Assembly (NCBI RefSeq): GCF_900197575.1 | Contig: NZ_FZLN01000001.1 | Location: forward strand, 496,001-560,000 | Direction of reading: 5' to 3' | Source of the DNA: Acinetobacter apis | GTDB taxonomy: Bacteria; Pseudomonadota; Gammaproteobacteria; Pseudomonadales; Moraxellaceae | Length of the DNA: 64,000 bases | Part shown: in pieces, positions 56,146 through 64,000 of the stretch | Layout of the letters: each line of letters starts with the position of its first letter | How positions within the stretch are numbered: the first letter of the stretch is position 1 | The notes under the pieces: generated by a model | What the model saw: only the letters and a program-made list of their open reading frames with translations | The model's database searches: none | Told to the model about the DNA's origin: nothing | Made by a program: the position numbers and the translations under genes

Positions 56146-58587
56146 TTAAGGTTGTGTCCAAGTTTGGTTAGATTTGCTAAAACCTGTGATGCGTTGCTCG
56201 AGTAATGAGGCTAATCGATTGTTAATCGCACCGAGTCCTTTTAAGGTCAGCTCAGCCATCACAGCATTGGTACGTTTAGCTGATGAACTTGTTACATCAT
56301 CTAAATCATTAAAGAATGAACGACCATATACTGAAATTGCCCAACAGCATGACTCATAATTTACCCCAAGTAAATATTCACGCGTCAACTGATTATCAAT
56401 GTCATATTGCACATGACCAATTATACGCCAATTGTCTTTAACAGGTTGTATGAATGACGCAACCACTTGGTCATAAGTTTGTTGTGAACTGTTGATTTTT
56501 TGGCGTTTATAATAGCCTAAGTTGTAAATTTGTCCTTGATCACCCGTATAGTAAGCTTGGAAATTACTTTGAGACACGCTTGTGCCATCAAAGGTTACGG
56601 TTGAGCTTACATTAATGTGATTAGAAATTTGGCTTGAGAAGGTCACAACAGGATCAGAGGTTCGATCTGTTTGGACTTTATCGGTATCATCTAAAATAAC
56701 GCGGCGATTAGCTAAATAAAAGCTTTGACCTACAGCGGCTTTTAATCGTTCTAAACCTTTTTCATCAAATAAGCTATAACTTACGCCCAATGAGAAAAAG
56801 TTGTTGTCATCTAAACGGTCATGGCCATAAAAACGGTATGGGCTAAACAGCTGATCATAACTTACAGATGCTGTAGTGGTATCAAAGTTTGGATAATCTA
56901 ACTGATTTTTATAAGGTGAGTATGCATAAAACAGTCGAGGGGTGATGGTTTGTAAATACTTACCTTGTTTTTCAAAGTTCAAGCCCGTATCTAAAGTGAA
57001 CTGCGGCACCACCACATTTTTGTTTTTACTGCCACCTGGGTTATCAGCTTGCGAGTTTTGATCATAGAAATAGTTTAAAGTTCGAAGTGATACATCAGGA
57101 ATTACAAATGCCCAAGGTGTTCTATAGTTATAACGCGTTGCAATCGAGTTATAAATTCGTGTTCCACTGGTTTCTAATGCACTGCCATCTTTAATGGTTT
57201 TTCTGAAATAGCCTGTGTCATTGTGATATTCAAACTGCCAACCTTGAGGGTTGGTTGAACGATAATTCAAAATAAACTGTGGTAAGCGGGCATATGGCTT
57301 ATCTTTATCTTGAAGGTCTTTATCAAGTGTTTGATAGCTTTCAACTTTCAAGTTTGCATCTAAACCAGGAATGGCATTGGCAAAATTAACTTGAAATAAA
57401 CGGCGTTGGTTCAAATCTGTTGAAATATTCGGATCATTGGCTAAATCATACAGATAGTCAATGTCAGATAAATAGTTATATTCTAAATGCGTTGAGAAGT
57501 ATGGATTAATGGTCCAATCATGCGCAATTTGTAATGATTTACGGTCTTGGTCATCATAATCTTTATCACTTGGTAAATAACCACCAGAGATGGTTCCTTC
57601 ACCAAAATGCTGCGTTTTGAAGTTAAATTCACCTTCAATCATCGCACCATGTTCACCAAAGTAACGCGGTGTGACCACAGCATCATAATTGGGTGCTAAG
57701 TTTAGATAAATCGGTAAACCAAGTTGTAACCCAGATGTGCTTGACCAGCCAAAGCTTGGGGTCAGCAAACCTGTGGTTCGTCTATCATCAATTGGAAAAT
57801 TATAATAAGGCAGTACCATCACAGGCACATCTTTCACATAAATTTTGGTATCACGCGTAATACCACGACCTGTATCTTGATTTAGCTCAATTTTTTTAGA
57901 CTTAATCAGCCAACCTGGGCTTTGTTCAGGTGGACATGTGGTATAGCTTGCGTTCTCTAAAATGACACGGTTAGGCGAAGTACGCGTAATGTTGCTTGCA
58001 TAACCATGCGCATGAGTCATTTCAGCAATATAGAAGCTGTCAGCCAAGCTACCAGTTTGATTTTTTAAATTATAATTAATATTTTGGCTAAACGAAATTA
58101 AACCGCTTTGCGCAATTTGTACATTACCTTCTGCACGAGCATAGGTTTGTGTTTGATCAAGTAGTAATTTATCTGACTTAATTACACGTCCTGGTTGTTG
58201 CACCACAACGCCGCCTTCAAGTAATGAATCACCGTTTGGATTGTAATGTGCATAGTCTGCAGTGACATCCGTTGGGCTTTCATTGGCATTTAATGCTTTA
58301 GTGTCTGCCGCAACTGGCGTGACCCAAATGCCTTGGCAATACGCTGTAAAATTGGCATCTTTAGGGCGTCGTTCTACACTCACATTATCTTTGTTAATGT
58401 AGTATTGTTCGAAGAATGCTTGTCCTGGATAACTTGTATTTAACTGCTGCTTAAGCTGTTGATTATTTACATTCGACAGGACTTGATCCGAATCAGCATA
58501 ACTTGATTGTACTGAAGCACCACATATCAGTGCCAAAATCGCAGTTGCTAAAGGATTAAATTTAAACTGTTGCTTCATTTGTTTCAT
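56146..58587 (-). CDS. lptD: LPS-assembly outer-membrane protein LptD
   Basis: LptD is the beta-barrel that, with LptE, inserts lipopolysaccharide or lipooligosaccharide in the outer leaflet. The 813-residue protein has a signal peptide (cleaved after QSSYA). An OstA/beta-jellyroll domain follows (ADYAHYNPNGDSLLEGGVVVQQPGRVIKSDKL), and then a large barrel starting near FPIDDRRTTGLLTPSFGWSS. The conserved C-terminal Cys pair appears as NYESCCWAISVYGR. A second ATG three codons in may be the start. It diverges from amgK. Confidence 0.95.
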   Translation of the reverse strand: MKQMKQQFKFNPLATAILALICGASVQSSYADSDQVLSNVNNQQLKQQLNTSYPGQAFFEQYYINKDNVSVERRPKDANFTAYCQGIWVTPVAADTKALNANESPTDVTADYAHYNPNGDSLLEGGVVVQQPGRVIKSDKLLLDQTQTYARAEGNVQIAQSGLISFSQNINYNLKNQTGSLADSFYIAEMTHAHGYASNITRTSPNRVILENASYTTCPPEQSPGWLIKSKKIELNQDTGRGITRDTKIYVKDVPVMVLPYYNFPIDDRRTTGLLTPSFGWSSTSGLQLGLPIYLNLAPNYDAVVTPRYFGEHGAMIEGEFNFKTQHFGEGTISGGYLPSDKDYDDQDRKSLQIAHDWTINPYFSTHLEYNYLSDIDYLYDLANDPNISTDLNQRRLFQVNFANAIPGLDANLKVESYQTLDKDLQDKDKPYARLPQFILNYRSTNPQGWQFEYHNDTGYFRKTIKDGSALETSGTRIYNSIATRYNYRTPWAFVIPDVSLRTLNYFYDQNSQADNPGGSKNKNVVVPQFTLDTGLNFEKQGKYLQTITPRLFYAYSPYKNQLDYPNFDTTTASVSYDQLFSPYRFYGHDRLDDNNFFSLGVSYSLFDEKGLERLKAAVGQSFYLANRRVILDDTDKVQTDRTSDPVVTFSSQISNHINVSSTVTFDGTSVSQSNFQAYYTGDQGQIYNLGYYKRQKINSSQQTYDQVVASFIQPVKDNWRIIGHVQYDIDNQLTREYLLGVNYESCCWAISVYGRSFFNDLDDVTSSSAKRTNAVMAELTLKGLGAINNRLASLLEQRITGFSKSNQTWTQP

Positions 58588-58698
58588 TAACCAAGTATGC
58601 TTTTTTGCAATTAATTATTATTGCATCATAGAGAAAAAATAGATAAGTAGCTACACTTATGGCTTCAAAAATTTTGCCTGCAGTCGATTATTTTGCAA

Positions 58699-59706
58699 AT
58701 GAATATACAACGCGAACAATTAATACAAGCATGGTTAACTACTGTTCTTTGTTCAGATCAATTTAAAATCAAGTATTTAGCAGGCGATGCGAGTTTTCGT
58801 CGTTATGCAAGAGTCTATTTTGAAGAGAAAAGCTTTATCCTCATGGATGCACCACCTGAACAGGAAGATTGCATTCCTTTTGTGAGCATTGATGAATATT
58901 TAGACCAGCATGATGTACGTGTCCCACACATTGAAGCCAAAGATTTGGTCTTAGGGGTGTTATTGCTTGAAGATTTTGGCGATATTGTGTTGGCAAAAAA
59001 CTTAAATCAACATAGTGTAGATCCATATTATCAGCAATGTTTTTTGCAATTGCTTCAATTGCAAACAATTGAACCTAATCATCTTTTTCCAACATATAGC
59101 CATGAAAAATTATGGGCAGAAATGGAGCTGTTTAATGCTTGGACGTTACCATCATTAGGTATTCAATTTGATGAATCTGCACAAGCTATTGTAAAGCACG
59201 CTTTTCAAGCGCTAGTAGACAATGCCATTATGCAGCCGCAGGTGATTGTACACCGTGATTTTCATAGTCGTAATTTGATGGTGCTTGAACACGAGCAGCA
59301 ACTTGGTGTGATTGACTTTCAAGATGCTGTGGTTGGTCCAGATACCTATGATTTAATTTCATTGGTACGCGATGCTTATGTACAATGGGATGAGCCACGT
59401 GTAATTGATTGGATCACAGAATTCTATGAGCTCTTGCCAGCATCATCAAAAGTAAATCGTTCATTGGCGCAGTTTATTCAAGATGCAGACTTTATTTCAT
59501 TGCAGCGCCATATTAAAATTTTAGGTATTTTTGTACGTTTATATGAGCGTGATGGCAAGCAAAACTATTTGGCAGATTTGCCATTGGTGATGTGGTATGT
59601 GGTTCAGATTAGCCAAAAATACCCTGAACTACATGATTTTTACCTATTATTAGAACAATATGTATTGCCTAAGTTTTATGCAAAATATGGTCAATACAAG
59701 GTGTAA
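58699..59706 (+). CDS. amgK: N-acetylmuramate/N-acetylglucosamine kinase AmgK
   Basis: AmgK phosphorylates MurNAc at the anomeric position in the recycling bypass that escapes MurA and fosfomycin. This APH-like kinase (335 residues from the ATG at 58699, MNIQREQLIQAW) has the nucleotide loop YLAGDASFRRYARV, the catalytic HRDFHSRNLMV and the metal site VIDFQDAVVGPDTYDL. The gene starts 111 bp from lptD on the opposite strand, and murU follows 5 bp later. This cluster matches the Pseudomonas amgK-murU locus next to lptD-surA. Confidence 0.9.
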   Translation: MNIQREQLIQAWLTTVLCSDQFKIKYLAGDASFRRYARVYFEEKSFILMDAPPEQEDCIPFVSIDEYLDQHDVRVPHIEAKDLVLGVLLLEDFGDIVLAKNLNQHSVDPYYQQCFLQLLQLQTIEPNHLFPTYSHEKLWAEMELFNAWTLPSLGIQFDESAQAIVKHAFQALVDNAIMQPQVIVHRDFHSRNLMVLEHEQQLGVIDFQDAVVGPDTYDLISLVRDAYVQWDEPRVIDWITEFYELLPASSKVNRSLAQFIQDADFISLQRHIKILGIFVRLYERDGKQNYLADLPLVMWYVVQISQKYPELHDFYLLLEQYVLPKFYAKYGQYKV

Positions 59707-59711
59707 TTTTG

Positions 59712-60383
59712 ATGAAAGCAATGATTTTAGCAGCAGGGCTTGGGCAAAGAATGCGCCCTTTGACATTACACACGCCGAAGCCGCTATTGTGTGTTGGCAA
59801 CAAACCTTTAATTGTTTGGCATATTGAAAATTTAAAACGTGCAGGGATCATTGAGATTGTCATCAATACAGCTTGGCTTGCACATGAGTTACACCATGCG
59901 TTAGGCGATGGCAGTCAATTTGGTGTGCATATCTCGTGGTCTGATGAAACAGAGGGCTTGGAAACAGCAGGGGGCATTATTCGTGCTTTACCTTTATTGG
60001 GTGATGAGCCATTTATACTTGTGAATGGAGACATTTGGACCACGCATAATTTTTCAACTTTAGCTGAAATTGATTTAGCTCAACAGCTTGGTCATTTGGT
60101 ATTGGTTGATAATCCGACTCAGCATCCAACGGGTGATTTTATTTTGCAAGATGCCTTGGCATATAGCAAAGAGCAAATGACGGGTGATGCCTTGACTTAT
60201 AGTGGTATTGCGGTGTTTTCACCAAAACTATTTGCTGGATATGCAGATGGAAAGCGCCCATTGGCGCCAATTTTAAAGCAAGCCATGCAGCAGGGACTGA
60301 TTTCTGCTGAGAAAAGCACACAAAAATGGGTGGATGTAGGCACCCCTGAGCGTCTAGCAGATTTAGACCGCGAATTATCTTAA
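59712..60383 (+). CDS. murU: N-acetylmuramate 1-phosphate uridylyltransferase MurU
   Basis: MurU converts the AmgK product to UDP-MurNAc. The 223-residue nucleotidyltransferase has the motif LAAGLGQRMRPLTLHTPKPLL, with GGIIRALPLLGDEPFILVNGDIW and a C-terminal KWVDVGTPERLADLD. The ATG at 59712 follows a TTG in the same frame, and I prefer the ATG. It is coupled with amgK. 118 bp separate it from rsmG. Confidence 0.9.
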   Translation: MKAMILAAGLGQRMRPLTLHTPKPLLCVGNKPLIVWHIENLKRAGIIEIVINTAWLAHELHHALGDGSQFGVHISWSDETEGLETAGGIIRALPLLGDEPFILVNGDIWTTHNFSTLAEIDLAQQLGHLVLVDNPTQHPTGDFILQDALAYSKEQMTGDALTYSGIAVFSPKLFAGYADGKRPLAPILKQAMQQGLISAEKSTQKWVDVGTPERLADLDRELS

Positions 60384-60501
60384 AAAAATTGCTGCTTTTG
60401 CAGGGGAATGCTGCATAAATGTGTATTCCCTAAGCATCTAGCGCTATGATTCAAAAGATAAATCAGTATACTTTGTCTAAAATTAAATAAGCGAGTGAGT
60501 T

Positions 60502-61140
60502 ATGCATCTTTTTTTTCACGAATTAAAGCGGGGGAGTCAGGCACTTGGATTGTCTTTAAGTGATGACACATTAAACTTGCTGTTGAAATATCAAGATGCG
60601 CTAGTCTTATGGAACAAAGCATATAATCTCACTGCAATTCGTGATCCAAAGGACATGTTAATCCGCCATTTATTAGATAGCCTCAGTATTTTAAATCACT
60701 TACCGAGTGGCAGACTCTTAGATATAGGTACAGGCGGTGGGATGCCAGGCATGATGATTGCATTGTGTCAGCCTGAGCGTGAATGTGTGCTGTTGGATTC
60801 GAATGGTAAAAAAATCCGTTTTTTAAAGCAGTTTATTGCTGATTTAAAGCTTAAAAATGTGGTGGCAGTTCAAACACGAGTTGAAGATGTAGATGCCATT
60901 GAAGATTTAGGTCAGTTTGATGTCATGACCAGTCGCGCGTTTGCCTCATTGTCTGATTTTGTGGTGGCATCACAGCCATATATGCATGAACACAGTGCGA
61001 TTTGTGCAATGAAAGGTGTTGTACCTACAAATGAAGTGTCTGCACTAGACTCAGAATGGGATACCACAATTATTCCACTTATTGTGCCTCGGTTAGATGA
61101 GCAGCGTCATTTATTAGTGTTAAAAAAGAAATTAGGGTAG
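60502..61140 (+). CDS. rsmG: 16S rRNA (guanine-527-N7)-methyltransferase RsmG
   Basis: RsmG methylates G527 in 16S rRNA, and its loss gives low-level streptomycin resistance. The 212-residue SAM enzyme has LDIGTGGGMPGMMIALCQPE (motif I), RHLLDSLSIL and VMTSRAFASLSDFV. It begins a plus-strand operon with parA 10 bp downstream. In many bacteria mnmG precedes rsmG near the origin; here murU does. Confidence 0.95.
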   Translation: MHLFFHELKRGSQALGLSLSDDTLNLLLKYQDALVLWNKAYNLTAIRDPKDMLIRHLLDSLSILNHLPSGRLLDIGTGGGMPGMMIALCQPERECVLLDSNGKKIRFLKQFIADLKLKNVVAVQTRVEDVDAIEDLGQFDVMTSRAFASLSDFVVASQPYMHEHSAICAMKGVVPTNEVSALDSEWDTTIIPLIVPRLDEQRHLLVLKKKLG

Positions 61141-61150
61141 GTTAAGCGGT

Positions 61151-61924
61151 ATGGCCCAAATTATTGCTATTGCAAATCAAAAAGGTGGTGTGGGTAAAAC
61201 CACCACGGCGGTCAATTTAGCGGCCTCTTTAGCCATATTAAAAAAACGTGTTTTGTTAATTGATATGGATCCACAAGGGAATGCGACCATGGGGTCTGGC
61301 ATTCAAAAGAACGATTTAGTCTACTCAATGACAGATGTGTTATTGGGTGAAATTCATATTGAAAATGCGATTATGACCTCTGAAGTGGGTTATAAAGTGT
61401 TGGCTGCGAATCGTGACTTGTCAGGTGTTGAGCTGATTATTGCTGAAAAACCAGCACGCGAATTTATTTTAAAAGAAGCATTAAAAGAAATTGATCAGCA
61501 ATTTGATATTATTTTAATTGATTGCGCGCCAAGTTTGAGTTTGATTACAGTCAATGCCATGGCTGCTGTGGATGGTGTCATTATTCCAATGCAATGTGAA
61601 TATTATGCGTTAGAAGGATTAGCGGATTTAACACAAACCATTGATCGGATTCAGCAAGCAATCAATCCAAAACTTGAAATTATTGGTGTATTACGTACCA
61701 TGTATGATGGGCGTAATGCCTTAACACGTGATGTGGCAGGAGAGCTTGAGCAGTATTTTGGCTCGAAGTTATATGAAACTGTTATTCCACGTAATGTCCG
61801 TTTAGCAGAAGCACCAGCCCATGGTTTGCCGGTGATTTACTTTGAAAAAAACTCCAAAGGCGCAATTTCATATTTGAATTTAGCAGCTGAATTATTAAAG
61901 AAAAGTAACGCGAAGAAAGGATAG
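61151..61924 (+). CDS. parA: Chromosome-partitioning ATPase ParA (Soj)
   Basis: ParA is the Walker-type ATPase that moves ParB-parS complexes. The 257-residue protein has the deviant Walker A motif NQKGGVGKTTTAVNLAASLA, LLIDMDPQGNATMGSG, and IILIDCAPSLSLITVNAMAA (Walker B). It is a chromosomal type (no N-terminal HTH extension). It lies between rsmG and parB, with 5 bp to parB. Confidence 0.96.
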   Translation: MAQIIAIANQKGGVGKTTTAVNLAASLAILKKRVLLIDMDPQGNATMGSGIQKNDLVYSMTDVLLGEIHIENAIMTSEVGYKVLAANRDLSGVELIIAEKPAREFILKEALKEIDQQFDIILIDCAPSLSLITVNAMAAVDGVIIPMQCEYYALEGLADLTQTIDRIQQAINPKLEIIGVLRTMYDGRNALTRDVAGELEQYFGSKLYETVIPRNVRLAEAPAHGLPVIYFEKNSKGAISYLNLAAELLKKSNAKKG

Positions 61925-61929
61925 CATGC

Positions 61930-62832
61930 ATGGCAATACAGAAGCGCGGTTTAGCAAAAGGACGCGGTTTAGATGCACTGCTGGGTTCAATTCAAAAAGA
62001 AAAACTGAAAATTGATGAACAAACCCATGACCAAGGTCAATTAAAGCTTATTGGTGTTCATTTATTAAAACGTGGCGAATATCAGCCACGGCGTAAAATT
62101 CGTGAAGACGAATTGGTTGATTTGTCGGCATCGATTAAAAAACATGGAGTCATGCAGCCGATTGTGATTCGTCCTGTATCAGACGATGAAACACATCCAT
62201 ATGAAATTATTGCGGGTGAGCGCCGTTGGCGTGCTGCAGTCATGGCAGGCTTGACTGAAATTCCAGCCATTGTCCGTAATTTAAATAATCAAATTGCAAT
62301 TGCATTGGCATTGATTGAAAACATTCAGCGTCAAGATTTAAATCCAATTGATCAAGCTTTGGCATTGCAGCGTTTCCATGATGAGTTTGGTTTGAGCCAT
62401 CAAGAAATTGCAGATACCGTGGGTAAGGCACGGACCACGGTCAGTAATTTAATCCGATTATTAACATTGCAAGAGTCGGTTAAAGACTTAATGCAAGAAG
62501 GCGTGCTTGATATGGGGCATGCCCGTGCAATTTTAACCTTAAAAGCCAAAGATCAGAAAAAAATAGCACAAATTGTGGTGGATAAAAGCTTATCTGTACG
62601 TCAAACAGAGCAATTGGTGCGTGAGTTTAATCAGCCAAAAGATGATAAAAAAACTAAACAGCCTGCTCCAGATATGGACATACTGACCCAACAATTGGTT
62701 GATCGCTTCCAAACTCAGGTGAAGATTGATCATAATCAGCAAGGCAAAGGTAAGCTTGTGATTCATTATCAGTCTTTAGATGAACTCGATGGCATTTTAA
62801 ATATTTGTTTACCGCAAAACCAAAATCAATAA
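61930..62832 (+). CDS. parB: Chromosome-partitioning protein ParB (Spo0J)
   Basis: ParB is the parS-binding CTP-dependent DNA clamp. The 300-residue protein begins AIQKRGLAKGRGLDALLGS (the ParA-stimulating Arg segment). It has YQPRRKIREDELVDLSASIKKHGVMQPI, the GERRWRA CTP-binding motif, and a helix-turn-helix near EIADTVGKARTTVSNLIRLL. A dimerisation tail follows. I did not find a canonical parS in the window by eye. Confidence 0.96.
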   Translation: MAIQKRGLAKGRGLDALLGSIQKEKLKIDEQTHDQGQLKLIGVHLLKRGEYQPRRKIREDELVDLSASIKKHGVMQPIVIRPVSDDETHPYEIIAGERRWRAAVMAGLTEIPAIVRNLNNQIAIALALIENIQRQDLNPIDQALALQRFHDEFGLSHQEIADTVGKARTTVSNLIRLLTLQESVKDLMQEGVLDMGHARAILTLKAKDQKKIAQIVVDKSLSVRQTEQLVREFNQPKDDKKTKQPAPDMDILTQQLVDRFQTQVKIDHNQQGKGKLVIHYQSLDELDGILNICLPQNQNQ

Positions 62833-63139
62833 AGCATGTCATGTTTAATTTCTCATCAATATGACTGATTTCATTCATGTTGATGAGATCTATTATTATC
62901 TACTATGGTCTAAACCTAAAATTTGCTAGAATACCTGCAGCGTATTTTTAAATTTATGTCAAAATGCGTTTGATCATGGATGGTGATTCATTTTAGTCAT
63001 GCGTTCAAGCTTGGGTCAGGGGTGCTTGTGAGTGATTTAAAAGCCCAGACTAAAAATATTTAAGGTACTTTATGTGTGATTTCTGCCGTTGATGGTGGAC
63101 GCTCCCAATCACCATATGGTGCCGATTTAGAGGTTATTT
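62833..63139. other. Intergenic region between parB and msbA
   Basis: A 307-bp gap without a supported gene. It contains a hairpin near 62852, a 12-bp palindrome CACCATATGGTG (63110-63121) and the ribosome binding site of msbA (AGAGG at about 63129). An overlapping 73-codon plus-strand frame (63076-63297) is a shadow of the msbA start. Confidence 0.45.
62852..62892 (+). terminator. Possible hairpin terminator after parB
   Basis: CTCATCAA pairs with TTGATGAG across a 20-nt loop that can fold further. It is followed by an AT-rich stretch without a clean T-run. Confidence 0.35.
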
Positions 63140-64000
63140 GTGAAACAAGACTTTCAAGTTTATTTTCGTCTCCTGACTTATTTAAAACCATATTGGGTAT
63201 ATGCCATTTTGGTATTAATTGGTTTTACATTAAGTGCTGCTACAGAAGTTTCAATTGCGAAGTTACTCGAATTCATCATCAATGCAATTCAGCATAAAAA
63301 CCAATCTCAAACTGCGCTCTTTCCATTTTTAATTGTACTCTTAATTTTTGTACGTGGTGTGGGCTCATTTTTAGGAGATTACTTTTCTGCTGTTATTTCG
63401 CGCAATTTGATTTTCACCATTCGTGAGCAAGTTTTTGGCAAACTGTTACGTTTGCCATCAAGCTATTACTTAGAGAATTCAAGTGGTCATATTACCTCTA
63501 AGATATTGTTTAATATTGAGCAATTGACTGCTGCATCATCTGAATCTGTCCAAACTTTAGCCAAAGAGGGCTTAATCACCATTGGGTTATTGGGTTATTT
63601 ATTTTATCAAAATTGGCGATTAACCTTGGTGATTTTAGTATTTGCACCGTTAATTGGTTATGTGGTCAGTCAAGCTGCACGCCGTATGCGTAAGCTATCC
63701 TCGCAAGTACAAGACACGATGGGTGATGTCAACCATGTGGTGCAAGAGTCAATTTTAGGTCAGGCGGTTGTCAAAAGTTATTGCGGTCAAACATTAGAAG
63801 AACAAAGATTACATCAACACTCATTGGCAAACTTAAAGCGTGGTTTAAAACTGCTTGTGGTGAATGTCTTAAATACACCAGTTGTCCAATTGATTATGGC
63901 GTGCTCTATGGCCATTATTATGTGGATGGCACTTCGTCCAGAAGTCTTGGGCAATACCTCTGCTGCACAGTTTGTATCATTCATTACAGCTGCAGGGATG
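63140..64000 (+). CDS. msbA: Lipid A export ABC transporter MsbA (partial, C-terminus outside the window)
   Basis: MsbA flips lipid A-core across the inner membrane. The start is a GTG at 63140, supported by AGAGG upstream. The frame reads KQDFQVYFRLLTYLKPYWVY and stays open for 287 codons to the window edge. The visible part is the ABC exporter membrane domain, with helices in AILVLIGFTLSAATEVSIA, LFPFLIVLLIFVRGVGSFLG and EGLITIGLLGYLFYQ, and the motif RLPSSYYLENSSGHITSKI, which resembles MsbA. The ATPase domain is not seen, so another exporter of this type cannot be excluded. It adds a third LPS-pathway gene to the window with lptD and surA. Confidence 0.85.
   Translation, partial: MKQDFQVYFRLLTYLKPYWVYAILVLIGFTLSAATEVSIAKLLEFIINAIQHKNQSQTALFPFLIVLLIFVRGVGSFLGDYFSAVISRNLIFTIREQVFGKLLRLPSSYYLENSSGHITSKILFNIEQLTAASSESVQTLAKEGLITIGLLGYLFYQNWRLTLVILVFAPLIGYVVSQAARRMRKLSSQVQDTMGDVNHVVQESILGQAVVKSYCGQTLEEQRLHQHSLANLKRGLKLLVVNVLNTPVVQLIMACSMAIIMWMALRPEVLGNTSAAQFVSFITAAGM

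Noticed and set aside
63076-63297. 73-codon plus-strand frame at the msbA start
   Set aside because: Different frame from the msbA membrane domain, which begins at the GTG at 63140 with AGAGG upstream.

Overview
The window looks like a piece of chromosome from an Acinetobacter-type bacterium (Moraxellaceae, Gammaproteobacteria). The evidence is the low GC content, the IscRSUA-HscBA-Fdx operon, an Hfq with a very long glycine-rich tail, and housekeeping proteins that fit this family. Almost everything is core genome. I see no insertion sequence, prophage, integron, CRISPR array, tRNA or rRNA gene.

Layout. 1-8.5 kb: recX (cut by the window edge), recA, hslR, a YrfG-type nucleotidase, cysQ, a histidine phosphatase, rpsT and mfd. 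8.6-16.7 kb: a HIT protein, a membrane-bound class III nucleotide cyclase, the complete iscRSUA-hscBA-fdx iron-sulfur operon (minus strand) and a tail-anchored protein of unknown function. 17-22.6 kb: hupB, ppiD, a type I DAHP synthase behind an apparent aromatic-amino-acid attenuator, gcvH and an exported lactonase-type beta-propeller. 22.7-33.7 kb (minus strand): two lipoproteins, the dnaE-trmJ-cysE operon, a periplasmic asparaginase and an AlaA-type aminotransferase. 33.8-40.3 kb: msrB plus glutathione peroxidase, a TonB-dependent siderophore receptor, bioB, ruvC, fxsA and two small proteins. 40.3-45.6 kb: metK, a repetitive exported protein, tkt, and a tandem pair of paralogues of which the second has an in-frame stop. 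45.7-50.6 kb: an MFS exporter, metR with a clear operator, a DUF441 protein, rsuA, an orphan RelB/DinJ-like protein and an RluA-family synthase. 50.7-54.7 kb: tsaE-mutL-miaA-hfq. 54.8-60.4 kb: lptD-surA diverging from amgK-murU. 60.5-64 kb: rsmG-parA-parB and the start of msbA.

How the genes fit together. There are envelope modules (LptD, SurA, PpiD, MsbA, and AmgK/MurU peptidoglycan recycling), DNA maintenance (RecA, RecX, Mfd, MutL, RuvC, DnaE, HU, ParAB) and RNA or translation modification (MiaA, TsaE, TrmJ, RsuA, RsmG, HslR). Sulfur and methyl metabolism is represented by CysE, CysQ, MetK, MetR, IscS and MsrB.

The most interesting signal is the roughly 340-base leader of the DAHP synthase gene. 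It holds an 18-residue reading frame rich in Phe, Tyr and Trp, a set of mutually exclusive RNA pairings ending in a strong terminator, and then a second aromatic-rich short frame with a good ribosome binding site just before the gene. Other items worth a second look are the tandem paralogue with an in-frame stop, a perfect 16-bp hairpin inside the isc operon, an orphan antitoxin-like gene, and a 57-codon gene easily missed by annotation.
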